A stretch of 64,000 bases of DNA from Mucor racemosus (GCA_027405735.1 JAPEHQ010000013.1:1488001-1552000); one strand, 5' to 3'. Positions 37,689 through 49,755 are shown, counted from the first letter of the stretch. Translations and numbers: made by a program. The notes: generated from the letters alone by a model not told the origin.

Positions 37689-38414
37689 TGCAGTAAATTA
37701 CGATGTTATTTACTAAAATAAAAAAAATATAAAAATAAAAGCAGTAGAAATACAATTATAATCAGCTAAAGTTTTTATTACAAAAGATTTCTGAAGAGTT
37801 AAAATAATTGAAAAGTATGAGGGTATTTATAGTGATTTGGAGAACTTGGATACCATCAGACTTGAATGGATGTATATTTAGTAATCTTCCAGTTTTGAGT
37901 ACATTGTTATTGATTTGATATTTTAAGGGGTAAATTGTATAGAGCATTGACCATAAGGGATTGTATGTCAAGTGTGACAATATCGACCTTTTGGGAAATG
38001 GTTGTTTTTGTTTATTTCTGTTATATCTATTTTATGTAACCTTGATTTTTAAGGGGTAGTTTTTATATGCTTGAATCTTATTTATATTGATAGTGCAACT
38101 ACGATATAGATGAGTAGTTGACTAAATTGATATCTTTGTTTATTATCATTATTGATTTGGATAGAATCCTGTTTTGATATATATGTCATTTGTGTAATTG
38201 ATTGCGCCGTGATCAAGGGTGCTATCATCTACACGACATGTATGGTTCAAAAAGGGTATTTCATATTTTTAGCATGCGTTTGTTATTGTGTTCAATTGAA
38301 GCATTTGTTTATTATCGTTGTTCACATTTCAAGTGGCATCATATTTTATGAGCGACACTTGAAATTTAGGTTGTTTTATTTTATCAAGCGTTTTTAGTAT
38401 GTAATTCCACTGCA
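37689..38414. mobile_element. Non-autonomous 727-bp TIR element, copy 2 (inverted)
   Basis: Reverse complement of the copy at 32402-33128, with one base fewer. It is flanked by CAGCT (37684-37688 and 38415-38419), and the empty site is preserved in R2 copy 3 near 57368. It opens with TGCAGTAAATTACG and closes with TAATTCCACTGCA. Confidence 0.85.
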
Positions 38415-39022
38415 CAGCTGACACTCGTAAACTAAAATAGTAAGTTTAAAGAAGATTAATTTGTTTAAATTTTATGTGATAAAGTAACATCTATAATCTT
38501 AGATTTGGCTTGCATATACATTTAAGCAGTAAGGGTTATTTAAGTTTATGCTCGAATAAAAACTATTGTTGCTGTAAACGTTATAGCTAATAAACATATT
38601 TACAAATGATGATAATCGTATATACATCGGCTCTTGCATTTATTGCTCTACACTAACAACGTATTGAATTGTATTGTCTATAATTTATATTTAATAAAAG
38701 CAAATGTAATTTAAAAGCCCATTCCATTAAAAAATGCAATGGAATTTTGAGAATGGCACAATGCTCATGTACAAACCAATTTGTGTTCATAAGAGCAGCT
38801 CATTATGCTCATTGTTATACCAGAATCTAAATATAGCGCTACAGTAGTCGTATTATCAGGATATTGTTATTGTTACACCACTAATAGCTGTTGTATTACT
38901 TGGTAATCTCTTTTATATATAATCTCATTCTCTACATTGAATGAAACCTCACCTTTTACTCTTGTCTAATTCTTATTAGTTTTGGTAGAACACTCATGGT
39001 CAAATTTAATAAGTATGCACAC

Positions 39023-39560
39023 TGTTGTGTGCCATCTAGTATCATACGTTATCACCTTCTACAGTATCAATACATCTTACAATCTATTAACTACGACATG
39101 TATTGAAGTGCAAAGTCTTGATATCGGATATAAGAAACTCCTAGCGTACTACGTTTAATCCAGTAATTACCAAAAAGCAAAAACGCTTGGACCTCAATTA
39201 TAACACTGTATTATTTCATCCTAACGGTTAATCAATTAAGTAGCTATCAAATCAACATCCAAGCACATTTAGCGCAGCATTAAAACAAGACAACTCGCAA
39301 GCTCTGCAAGAACGGTTAAATTATTATTGATCCATTTCAATCCATCATAGATTACTACCAAAAAGTTTTAATGGTTTAATAGTGTCTTATCAAATTATAT
39401 CTCAGGATCTCAATGTCAAATCAATATAAAGGCCATATTTCTATGTCTAAATAAACGATATCTTGTTTTTAATATACAGTTAAAGAACTGCTTCATTACT
39501 CTTTCTTTTTAATTGTATTATTTTTTAAGTATTATTTATCAAACCTGAAAATATACGACA
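39023..39560 (-). mobile_element. Solo LTR, family A, copy 3
   Basis: A 538-bp reverse-strand copy with TGTTGTGTGCC at its left and ATATACGACA at its right. TGCAC occurs just left (39016-39020, offset by two bases) and directly right (39561-39565), which suggests a slightly altered target duplication. Confidence 0.75.
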
Positions 39561-39577
39561 TGCACAAATAGGGGTAG

Positions 39578-39972
39578 TGATATGCTTATGGGCAATTCTA
39601 CTATTATTATGCACGCATGGGATTATAATGTTATGCACACGGACGGAATCTATAATCCTGCATGATCTATCAGAATTACAACATTCGATATATAGAAGAT
39701 CTCCGACAAATCTAGCAGATCTTATCTATCCAGTAACTGGTTCCTGTCATTCAGGAACTAATAATGAAACATAACTTATAGCAATATTACCACTGAAACA
39801 TAACATGTTATATCCATACACATTAATAATAATATCTATTGCCACATCTAATGGATCCCTGTCCATTAGATCTTATCACACAATTCCAATAACTATATAA
39901 ACCCATATTTAATTCATTCTAATAAACGGTACTTTTTACGTTGATTTTAATTTATAAAGTCTCGATAAATCA
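39578..39972 (+). mobile_element. Solo LTR, family D, copy 2
   Basis: A 395-bp segment with ends TGATATGC and GATAAATCA. The 3' third matches the LTR at 19110-19485, including TATATAAACCCATATTT and CTAATAAACG. No matching flanks are seen; it abuts the truncated R1 copy 5, so the locus was probably rearranged. Confidence 0.55.
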
Positions 39973-40715
39973 TTCAGAGTTTGGGATGAGGGTATACAAG
40001 GGAAAAATGGAGGCTAGAAACGAAGGTATTTTTTTGTACACATTTTTGAGGATATCTCCACGAAAAATCAATATTTTGATAAAAACTAAATTGATTCCAA
40101 GAGAGCTCACCAAGCTCAATGACATGAATGTAAAAAAAGCGTTGCTCAATTTAGCAAATATTTTGAAATCTACTACAAAAATGTCAAAAAAAATGAGAAA
40201 AAATAAAAGTGCGCAGAATTTTTCATACTAAAATATGTTATAGAGCGCTCCAAGACAAGTAAGTTTCATTATTAATAAATAATAGTGCAGCTTAATTTTT
40301 TGCAGAGATATGGAAGCTCAAAGTTTTTAATTTTAGCAGTGGAATACGTGTAAAAATCTGAGACATTAGCACTAAAAAAGTTATAACAACTGTGAGGTAT
40401 AGGATATTTCCGGGTACTTATTTTTGGATTAAAGTTGAGCATCTCAGGTACATTGGTATATAATATTTTCTTGTATTATTTAGTGAAAAAAAAAGTAGAT
40501 CAGGGATGAAAAATGAGTCCCAGTTTTTAAGGGAAAAGCAATGTGTTATACCTGTTTTCGAGTCTTTCATGAGATATAAAATAAATTTGGGAATCGGTAG
40601 CATAAATACGACTAATTCATATCCATTTAGTAATGTCTAAGGTATATTTTTAAAAGTGTTTGGTATGAGGTTATTAATAGAAAAGAGGGCACGCTTCGAT
40701 TTCGAAGGTCGACGA
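39973..40715 (-). repeat. Dispersed repeat R1, copy 5 (truncated)
   Basis: Starts in the central block at TTCAGAGTTTGGGATGAGG and continues to the 5' end of R1. The 3' half of R1 is missing, cut off by the family D LTR. Confidence 0.7.
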
Positions 40716-40719
40716 CCTT

Positions 40720-43133
40720 AAAATTTAGCTGTAAATCAGCTAAATTATTTCGAGCTGTACAAACGCATTAGCATTGATAATACGATGAAATATCCCAGTT
40801 TCCGCAGTAAAATTATAACATGATAATCATAATATTGAGATTCTAAAATGAAACCTCTCTAATCTCTGGCAATTTGAATAGCATCTTTGTTAATAAAATG
40901 CATTGGTTATCTTTTTTGTAAACAAATCGTCAATTTCATCCTTCCAATTAGCATTATATATTTTAATGAGAAAATTTAGCTTGGTTTAAGACCAATTATT
41001 TTTTTTTTTTCGAAAAGGGGAATTTATTTAGAAAAGAATAACAAGAACGCCATTTATTAAGAAGACGGCCGGGGTAAAATATGTTCATCAAATCGGATTG
41101 AAATGAGTCAACTTTTGACTTTCAAAAGCAAAAATGAATGTGATGATATGAAACTGATATATCTGTAGTATATGGTAATAATATCAAATGATACAAAAAA
41201 AGAGTGCAAATAAAGAAATGATTGTAAATAATGAATTTAGAGTTATCTTGATTGTTTCTTGCTTATTTTTTATTTTCTTTTTTCATGGTACAACCTTGGA
41301 GAAACCTTCTTTTTTTCTAGCTCCCACTTTTTTTTTATTAACTTTAAGGAAAATAATTTATTTGTCAGCCCAGAGCGCGCGGACAAGTTCAAAGTGGAGG
41401 TGATACCAAAAGGTTTCGTCTGATATGATGGTTTGGTGGTGTAACAATTATTTTTTATATCGTCATTTATTATTGAGAAAGAGCGAATTGGTTTGTTTTT
41501 CATGTATAAATAGCATTACATATAGAGTGCAAATCAAAATCATTACTTTATTTGATCTTTAGGGTGAGTTATGAATTGACAGGTCCTTTTAATTCATGCT
41601 GTATTTTATATTTAATCAATAAAAAAAATTTTTTTTTGCTGATAATCAAAAAGATCTGATAAGTTTAACTGTAATACAAACTAATACACAAACTGACTCA
41701 GATTAAACCAGAGTTTCTTTTGCTAGATCAAAAGTTGGGAAACAGCCAAGACACTTGACGCAGATACTTACAACCCCAGTTATTATGTACATATATTCGA
41801 TTCAGCAAAAAGTGAACTGCAGTCAAATTGACTATAATAACGGCATATGATAGATATTTCGTAAAAACAAATTTGCATTTTAAATGGCATGTTATTAAGC
41901 CTAATTTGAATGTTGCAAGTAATTATAATTTCATGATCAATAATGTGATACAACAAAATGTACAGGGTATAAGGTTTACTTGGTATTTTTATATATTATC
42001 TGACAATTAGATTATATTCCAATCCAGGGGTGTAAATCTACATTGTTTAAATTTTGTAGCGTTTCCTTTAAATGTATTCTATCTGTATGCTGCTTCTTTT
42101 TTTTTTTTTTTTTTTTTTACAACAGGCAACCACCCCCCCAGTAATTACATGAAGCCTATCATATCCCGCTCATTTTTTTAAAATATAAAAAAAAAACTAC
42201 ATTAACATGAAAAGATCTTGTATTCAATATGGATAAATATTAAAGGTTGATCAAGGAACATTTCTTTACTGACATTTGAAGCCGAAAAAAATACATTTAC
42301 TGCATATGTGTTTTTTGATACGCACTGGTGATTGAAATGTAGACTAATTTACTGCAAATCAATGGCCGTTTAGAGAAATATAGACTAAAAAGGCCTTCTT
42401 TTAAAATTGTTCTCCTTTTCGATTTTATAAAAAGAAAGAAAAAAAGGTCATTTATGATCATTGTCATTATAGAAATAGTATTGTGATACTTTTGTTACAA
42501 GGATCCTTCCTTTTATATACTATACTGTAAATATATAAATACATCGACACCAAAGAAAAAAAAAAAAAAAAAGATCTGATTAGATTTTTTTTTTTTTTTT
42601 TTTTTTTTTTAGTTTGTCTCACTTGTATTTAATACCGAGTTTGATTATCATAATCACTCGGTAATCAAACGAGTATTTTGTCTATTGAATCAGTGATGAT
42701 AAATAGGTCGATTTATTCTTTGATAAGGTTCAATTTCAAAAGTCACCAACATTTATATGGAGTGCATATCGTATTTTATTGTATTCATGACAAGCTCCTT
42801 TCTTTATCTGTCGGATGATCAAAATGAAAACGAAAACCAACCATGTACATTTTGTATAAAAAGAGGACGACATCCAATTCAAATGTTTCCATTTAGCAGC
42901 ATCTCCGATTTAAAGTACGGGTATTGCGAATCTAAAGATTTCTTTTTTATCAGATCTTTTTCATCGTTGCACAACCGCTTCCTTCTTTTCCCTAAAACCT
43001 ATATAATATCATCGTTTTTTTATATAAGTCTTTTTTTTTTCTTTTATTTTTTTCTTTCTAGTTTTTTATCTTTTACATCTATACTCATTTTGATTTAACC
43101 TAAGAAAAACTCTTTTTCATTCAATAATTTCAA
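40720..43133. other. Large intergenic region upstream of the velvet gene
   Basis: About 2.4 kb with no supported gene. It contains long T tracts (42092-42118) and an A17...T26 inverted homopolymer pair around GATCTGATTAG (42556-42610). A pyrimidine-rich stretch at 43000-43075 immediately precedes the velvet start and is probably its promoter/5' UTR. The 113-codon frame at 42757-43098 overlaps this tract and is not convincing. Confidence 0.5.
42556..42610. repeat. A-tract/T-tract fold-back
   Basis: A run of about 17 A followed by GATCTGATTAGA and about 26 T can fold into a long A-T hairpin roughly 0.5 kb upstream of the velvet start. Confidence 0.8.
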
Positions 43134-44695
43134 ATGTCCAAAATCAACAGCTATAACTACACTTCTGCTTGCTCCGATATTGCATCTACTGCCAGGTAAA
43201 TAAATAAATAAATAACAACTTGTTTACCAGGGTTGTTTTATATATATAAAAAATTTTTATCTGATCTTTTTTATCTGATCTTGCTTTTTTTCTAGTGCAT
43301 ATTCATTAATTAATCGCCAAGAACCAATTCATGCTCGTATAAGTACCAACAATGAAAGAGGTAAATAAAATTTCCCATAATTATAGTTATACACTTACTC
43401 ATCCATCTTGTATATTTTATCTTAGATCGTCGACCAATCGATCCTCCTCCCATCGTTCAAATCAGACTTAATAACGCTACTCCGCAACAAACTGAGTATG
43501 TACTACCCTTGATCATCTAAAAAATTTTATCTGATTTTAATAATAATTTCATAGTGCATTCCACCAAAATTCTTACTTTTACATGTGCGCTAACTTAGCT
43601 CATCCCACTGACGACAATGAAATCTACACTCCAACTCATAATGCTTTGTCTGGTCAAACTGTTTCTTCCATGTATAAACTTAAAGATATTGATAATCATG
43701 GTAAATATTTTGCTATATGAAACATGTATCTTAATCCTCGGGTTTAACTTTTTTGTTTCTCTTTTTATTTTTTATTTTTAGACGGGGCCTTTTTCATCTT
43801 TGGGGATCTATCTGTCAAAGTAGAAGGTAACTTTAGGCTCAAACTTTCCCTTTTTGAGATTACTACTACTGGTGCCGTATGTCTTCAATCTGTATTCACT
43901 GATCCATTCATTGTTTATCCTACAAAAAAGTTTCCCGGAATGCTGGATTCTACTTTTTTATCAAGATCATTCTCTGACCAGGGTGCACGTATCAGAATTC
44001 GTAAAGAAAATAGAGCTCAAGTACCTAATAATGGTCCTGTTTCTGTTTCTGCTTCTGTCTCACCAGCCGGTGCTGTTTCTCGTAAGAGAAAATTAGAAAT
44101 TCAAACTGAACAATACATCTTATGCGCCCCACCTGCTTCTGTATCATCTTATCCCACTGCTACTGCTACTACTACTGCTACTGCTACTGCTACTGCTCCC
44201 GTTATTTCATATAACACAAACTCTAATTATAACATGGCTCAAAGTCCTCCACTTCCAACTACGAGTGTACCCGGTTCTTACTATGAAAGAAGAGCTAGTA
44301 TCACCAGTAGTGGTACAGAAAGTTGTAGCAGCGAAGGTAGTCCAATTGCTACTCATTTTCCATCTCCTCGTGTTTCCCTTCCTCCATTATCTCCTCCTCA
44401 ACAATCCTATGACAAATTCTTCCCTACAGCTACATCAAATTATATTCCTTTATCCTACAACTCTTCTCCTTCCTCGCCACCTCTTCATGTCCATCATCAT
44501 TTGCCTGTAAACCAAAAGCCCGATTTTGACCCCTCTGTCAAATTACCACCTATTCGTAACTTTATCTCTTCATTGAAAAGACAAAAGACTACTAGAACTG
44601 AACAAGATGCTGTAGTTGCTATGATGCAATTATCGCATTCTTACAATGCACCTACTACACCTACAAAGCAACATCATTTGCTTCATTTAAACTAA
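43134..44695 (+). CDS. Velvet-domain transcription regulator
   Basis: Five exons (43134-43195, 43296-43360, 43426-43495, 43555-43700, 43782-44695) give 418 residues. The velvet domain (about residues 43-215) is clear: RRPIDPPPIVQIRL, then SYFYMCANLAHP, KLKDIDNHDGAFFIFGDLSV, FRLKLSLFEI, VFTDPFIVYPTKKFPGM, STFLSRSFSDQGARIRIRKE. Velvet proteins are NF-kB-like DNA-binding regulators that pair with each other to control sporulation and secondary metabolism; the arrangement with a long C-terminal tail is closest to the VelC/VosA group. The tail has a basic RKRKLE patch (possible nuclear signal), a Thr-Ala repeat from ACTGCT codons, and proline/serine-rich sequence. All four introns are 65-100 nt GT-AG. 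Introns 1 and 3 contain TATCTGAT, whose complement ATCAGATA includes a GATA core. Confidence 0.92.
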
Positions 44696-44803
44696 ACCCT
44701 CCTCCCCCCCCCTCCCAAAAATTATAGATTTATCTTGTAATATCATCCCACTTCAACTCGCACTATCTCATTCTCATTATTTACTTTCATTATCTGTATA
44801 TTA

Positions 44804-44837
<34 letters not shown>

Positions 44838-45277
44838 GTCCTTTATTGCACTACTATAAATTGCTTTTTTGTTAATATTATCTTCATTCACTCTCTCTTT
44901 TTTTTTTGATAAATAAATATGGTTTTTTAATTTGACATTAAATTTATATTGTGTGTAACTTTGATCCTTAGATAATCGAATACTATTACACCCGGGTATT
45001 GATATATGGGTATAAATTACACGTATAAATACACATATGCACGCATACACGCATAATCTTAATTCCCCACATAAATTGACTAGTTTATCATCAGCTTTGT
45101 TCTTTTTTAGTTTATGGTTCAAACGTACGTATAATGATAAACAGAATGTATAACGTGATTGCCGTAATATTTGTACCTCTAGTAAAAATATTTTAATGCA
45201 AAAATAGTATAAATTGCCTCTTATCTTTCTCTTCCCTTTTTATTTCTTTTTATACCTATTCTCAAATTAATACAACC
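44696..45277. other. Intergenic region between velvet and nuclease genes
   Basis: Contains the velvet 3' UTR, a (TTA)n microsatellite at about 44800-44835, and the nuclease promoter. No further gene was found. Confidence 0.6.
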
Positions 45278-46347
45278 ATGACTATACCCTTGGCTCATTA
45301 CTTTTGGTTGACAGGTGGCTTCTTTATGGGAATGTTCTTCATGTATAACATTGTTCCATTTCGAATTACAAACCTTCACCATCAAAGCGGAAATAATCTA
45401 CATACTAGACAGGAACCACCTAATAGTGTATTGAAATTTGGAAATCCAGGTAGAAATCCGTTACATGAAATATTATGTTATATTAACATATAAATGCAGG
45501 TCCTATTAATGATCTTTTTGAAAGAACTGCTTACACTGCATCTTACAATCGCAGAGATCGAATTCCTCATTGGGTAGGAGAACACCTTACAGAAGAAAGT
45601 CTTCGTCGTGGTGAAGGTGTTTCTCGAGACAAGTCCCGATTTACCGGTGATAATGCTTTACCAGAGTTATTCAGAATTTATACCAAGGATTATACCAATA
45701 GCGGTTACGATCGTGGCCACATGGCCCCTGCAGGAGATGCAGTTGCTTCACAAACCGCCATGGACGAAACTTTCTTATTGTCCAACATTGCACCTCAAAT
45801 TGGCCCTGGATTTAATCGTCAATGTACGTAATTTAATGTGCAATGATGTGTACTTTTATTAACTTGTTTCTTTATAGATTGGGCATATTTAGAGCAATTC
45901 TGTCGTGATTTAACAAAAAATTTTACAGACGTCTATGTTTACTCTGGTCCATTATTTTTACCTCAGTTGGATTCCACTTCTTCTACTGAAGCATATGCTT
46001 TGGCTGATACAAAGATTGAATTTGGAACAAATGGTTCTATCAGTGTAGTTTCCAAGATTACTGGTGCACAAAATAAATACACAATGCAATACAAGTTGAT
46101 TGGAGCTAATGGTCCTACAATTGCTGTACCTACTCATTTTTTTAAAGTTCTTTTGGTATCGAATGGCACTGAATTTGCATCAGGAGCCTTTGTGCTACCA
46201 AATCAGGCTATTGATCATGCTATCCCTCTTGACCAATTTCAAGTTGATTTGAAAGCAATTGAAAAAGCATCAGGTTTAACATTCTTTGATTCATTAGATA
46301 GAACTACTTTTGCGAATTTATGTGATTCAGTTCGTTGTATTGTTTAA
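45278..46347 (+). CDS. Mitochondrial non-specific DNA/RNA endonuclease (NUC1/EndoG type)
   Basis: Three exons (45278-45449, 45500-45823, 45878-46347) give 321 residues, the usual family length. The N-terminus has a hydrophobic segment (FWLTGGFFMGMFFMYN) expected to anchor or target the enzyme to the mitochondrial inner membrane/intermembrane space. The beta-beta-alpha metal nuclease core follows: FERTAYTASYNRRDRIPHW, then the catalytic DRGHMAPAGD (His at about 131) and LSNIAPQIGPGFNR, in which the Asn binds the metal. In yeast this enzyme degrades mitochondrial nucleic acid and acts in cell death. All catalytic residues that I can check are present, so it should be active. Confidence 0.95.
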
Positions 46348-47088
46348 TTAATAAATAATAAATATAATTTTACAATTGTACGAAATTTGAAAGCCCCCTA
46401 TACTTAAAAAGCCATTCTAGGAAAAAGTTTACTTTAAAAGTAATAAATAAAAATATGAATGCATTTGAATCATCACTAAAATATATATTATTACTAGTTT
46501 AAACAAATTGTGTTTGCTTATGATGTACTAAAAATTCTTTAAAGATTGTAAATATACTCTTTTGCTTTTTTTCGGTATTCGAATTGTATAAAAATCTGCT
46601 GTAAAACATTAAATCAATGCAACGATTATATCGTGTTACTCTTCCCTGAATATCATTACAACAGATAAGCAAGATAAACTAAACAACATGTTTAAGTTTA
46701 AAATTTGATTCCAAAAATGCGAAAAAAAAATGCTTTAAAAGGTAGCCTTATCGAAAAGTAATTAACTTTCTAAAATTGCATTTTCTTTGTGTTAATTGCT
46801 ATGCATTTTTTTTAAAGATGTTATGCGTGTGTGATTGTTGCATAAAAACTGAATTACCTCATATTGAATCATCTACTGGGTGGCATGGATAATATTCATC
46901 AGAAAAATGGGGTTTCACTGCAAAACCCTTCTATTAAGTTATTCATGCTAACCTTAATTTACAAAAATCAATGAGAATACTCACCGTCATATGAATTGAG
47001 TCGAACCCATGTCTATTCATTTGTGTATATAAATATACCGTATATAACATAATCGTTTGCTTTTCTTCAATTATAAAATCATTTCAAA
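46348..47088. other. Intergenic region, nuclease to 94-aa gene
   Basis: About 0.74 kb, AT-rich, with no recognised feature apart from the flanking UTRs and promoter. A GGTTCGACTC on the minus strand near 46998 resembles a tRNA B box but has no tRNA fold around it. Confidence 0.5.
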
Positions 47089-47427
47089 ATGCCTATGCAA
47101 AAAGACCTCGGTAAGCCCTAAAATTTCAAATTAACAACAACCAAACTAAAGATTCAAAATATAGAAAAAATCCATCAAGAACTCCAAGAAGTCTTGCGTG
47201 AAAGTAAAAATTTATCCCATCGCAAATATACTTCCGATGATGTCCAAGGTTTACAAGAACGTCTACAAAAGATTGATGCCCAATACAAGGAAGGTATCAT
47301 TGATGATCGAGACAAGCAGAACCTTGTTGACGATCCTTATGAACATATTGGTCAAGGTCAAGTAGCCGATGACATTGCCAAGGTTCATGACACATTAACT
47401 CAAATGCTTCAACGTGTGGAACAATAA
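47089..47427 (+). CDS. Small acidic helical protein of unknown function (94 aa)
   Basis: Two exons (47089-47110, 47165-47427) join in frame to 94 residues, beginning MPMQKDLEKIHQELQEVLRE. The predicted protein is almost wholly helical and coiled-coil-like, and charged, with a central YTSDDVQGLQERLQKID and an end VHDTLTQMLQRVEQ. I do not recognise a family. The short first exon with an intron after seven codons, a normal GT-AG intron of 54 nt and gene-like codon use argue that it is real. It is convergent with seryl-tRNA synthetase, with 155 bp between the stops. Confidence 0.75.
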
Positions 47428-47581
47428 AATCCCTTTTTTTTTTCCCCTTCTGCATTTAACATTTGTGAATAAATAAATAAATAAACATCCTCATGAATTA
47501 TAAAAATTATGTGTATAAGAACCTATTTAATTTATTACATTATATTGACAAAAAAAAGGGAAAGAGATGCCTTGTACGTAT

Positions 47582-49080
47582 TTATTTCTTGGGAGCAGGT
47601 CTAGGCTTGGTGTAAGGAATGAAGGTCTTACCATCCATGTAAGGAACCAAAGGAGGAGGAATTTCCAAACCATCTTCACGTTGCCAGTTCTCCAATAAAC
47701 CACAAAGAGCTCTTTCAGTAGCACAAAGAGTAGAGTTGAGACAATGGACATACTTCTTCTCACGATCAGACATCTTCTTGACACCACAACGGATCTCCAA
47801 GTTACGAGATTGATAATCAGTACAGTTGGAACAAGAAACAAGCTCCTTATATTCACCTTGGAAGGGGAACCAAGCTTCTAAATCGTACTTCTTGGCAGCT
47901 GCATTGTTCAATGCACCAGAAACAATAGCAACAACACGATAAGAGAGACCCAAACTCTTGAAAAAGTCTTCAGAGTGTTCAATCATTTCGTTAAACATCT
48001 CCCAAGAATTCTCGGGTGCAGACAAGACGAATTGTTCAATCTTTTCAAATTGATGAACACGGAAAATACCCCAAGTATCCTTACCGTGAGCACCAGCTTC
48101 CTTACGGAAACAAGTTGAGTAACCAGCATACTTGATGGGCAATTGCTCAGAAGGCTTTTCAAACCATTCACCAGAGTGGTAGGCAGAAATAGGTTGTTCA
48201 GAAGTAGCAATGAGGTACTTGTCCTCACCATCACCAGAAACCTAATATCATGTCAATGGTGTTTAAATTGCATATATAAATTGTTGTTATTTTACCTTGT
48301 AAAGTTCTTCATCAAATTGAGATAATTGAGCAGTCTTGGCCATCATATCCTTGTTCATGAAAAAGGGGGTTTGTAATTTTTTGTAACCATATCTAGCAAG
48401 GAAGTTAAGACCATAAGTGATCAAAGCCAAGTTAAGATCTACACCGACACCGGTCAAGAAATAACCACGGTGACCAGCAATCTTGGCTCCACGATCTTGA
48501 TCATAACCATCTAAACGAGAAAGAACTTCATGATGAGACATGATATCAGTTCTCTTGACAGGTTCAACACCGTTGTGGTAGTAGGTACGAATGATTTCAT
48601 TGTTATCCTATCAAAATGCGTTAGTAAAATGTCACTCTAAAGAGTAATTTTATTTTTACCTCATTCATGGAAGTAGGAACTGAAGAGTGAACAATGTTAC
48701 CAAGGAGACCTAACTTGTTCTTCCAGGAGATTTCCTTTTCCTTGGCTTGAACAACAAGAGCTTCCTTTTCTTGTTGAAGAGCGTTCTTTTGAGCAACTAA
48801 TTCAGAAGGGTCTTCCTTGGCCTTGAACTTTTTACCAATTTCCTTTTGGATAGCATTGGCTTCCTTATTCTTTTGATCACTAGTGAATTGGACTGTAAAA
48901 TATGATAAGTATTTATTTTGTCTAGGTACAACATCTTAAAAACATACAAGCGGTCCATTCCTTATATTCAGCAATAATTTGATCGATGATTTCGACATTT
49001 CCACCACGTCTCTTTTCAGACTCTCTGACCATGTCAGGATTACCACCACGTTCCTCCAAAAGCAAGTTGATATCAAGCAT
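47582..49080 (-). CDS. Seryl-tRNA synthetase, cytosolic
   Basis: Four exons (49080-48948, 48892-48660, 48607-48296, 48241-47582) give 445 residues. The protein begins [20 protein letters not shown], the N-terminal tRNA-binding arm, and continues as a long coiled coil (to about residue 110) that recognises the long variable arm of tRNA-Ser. The class II catalytic core shows motif 2 as [20 protein letters not shown] and motif 3 as [15 protein letters not shown], with the serine-binding region [10 protein letters not shown]. The C-terminus ends in a short basic tail. Length and all motifs are normal for the eukaryotic cytosolic enzyme. It shares a 210-bp divergent promoter region with the 134-aa gene. 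Confidence 0.95.
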
Positions 49081-49290
49081 CTTTTATATCAAACAAGTCA
49101 AATTCACAAAGAGAAAAAAAAACTAAAGAATAGCAGACGGGGGGAGGGAGGCGTTAGATATGAAAAAAATTTCTTTAAAAACGATGCGGCATCTTAAAAC
49201 CTTTTTCTGCGGCTTTTTGCATTCCTGTATGCTCAACAACTTATTGTCTTCGTTTTATCATCATATAAACACTATTTTTATTATATCAAA

Positions 49291-49755
49291 ATGTCATTGA
49301 ATTTCTTCAAAACAAATCCCGAGAAAACTGATGCTTCTCTCGACTATAAATCAGTACTAGACAATTTAAATGTTATGGATAATACAACCGCAAGTCTAAA
49401 TATTGATCAGTTTATTCAAAACGAAAATATCCTTCTTGGAAAGCATCAAGGTAATGCAAGAATGACTCAATTTGAGTAATATTTATTCAAATTTATGTAT
49501 TTATATATAGACTTGTATAATGAAAAAAAGAACGATTCAGATATTTTACCGAAAAAGTTACAAAAAGAGGCACAATATTCAGCAGATGATAATAATACAC
49601 GCGCTCTGGTTAATTCATTCATTGAGCTTTCAAAAACTATGCCTGAAATCAAATCTGAAGCTGTTGAATGTAACGATCAAGTCAAAGCTTCGATATTGCA
49701 GAATAAGCGCACTATAGCAGATGTTAATAAAGCATCTGCTGATCTTGCATGTTGA
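49291..49755 (+). CDS. Small coiled-coil protein of unknown function (134 aa)
   Basis: Two exons (49291-49450, 49511-49755; 60-nt GT-AG intron) join in frame to 134 residues, starting MSLNFFKTNPEKTDASLDYK. The second half is helical with heptad-like spacing (ALVNSFIELSKTMPEIKSE, VKASILQNKRTIADVNKA). Size and composition resemble small subunits of BLOC-1- or kinetochore-type complexes, but I cannot assign it to one. No signal peptide or membrane segment is seen. Confidence 0.7.

Larger units (their letters stand above)
34925..38830 (+). repeat. Dispersed repeat R2, copy 2 (longest, nested insertions)
   Basis: The longest plus-strand copy, starting near TTTCGTTTATACTGTTACAT and ending near CATGTACAAACCAATTTGTG. 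It holds a dynein-derived fragment (35980-36187), a mini-hAT MITE (37078-37153) and the 727-bp element (37689-38414). Removing these insertions restores collinearity with copy 3 at 56935-60365. The spacer 34454-34924 just left of it shows nothing recognisable. Confidence 0.75.

Noticed and set aside
35250..38830. R2 as a Helitron
   Set aside because: Gene-fragment capture would fit, but I could not identify a TC start, CTRR end with hairpin, or Rep/helicase, so no class is claimed.
41188..41403. 71-codon frame in the large intergenic region
   Set aside because: Phe-rich from T tracts, no motif, no splice partner found.
42757..43098. 113-codon open frame upstream of velvet
   Set aside because: Composition is driven by the T-rich promoter tract, there is no recognisable motif, and it overlaps the likely velvet 5' UTR.
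46985..47005. GGTTCGACTC resembling a tRNA B box (minus strand)
   Set aside because: The flanking T-stem does not pair, and no A box or acceptor stem lies at the right distance.
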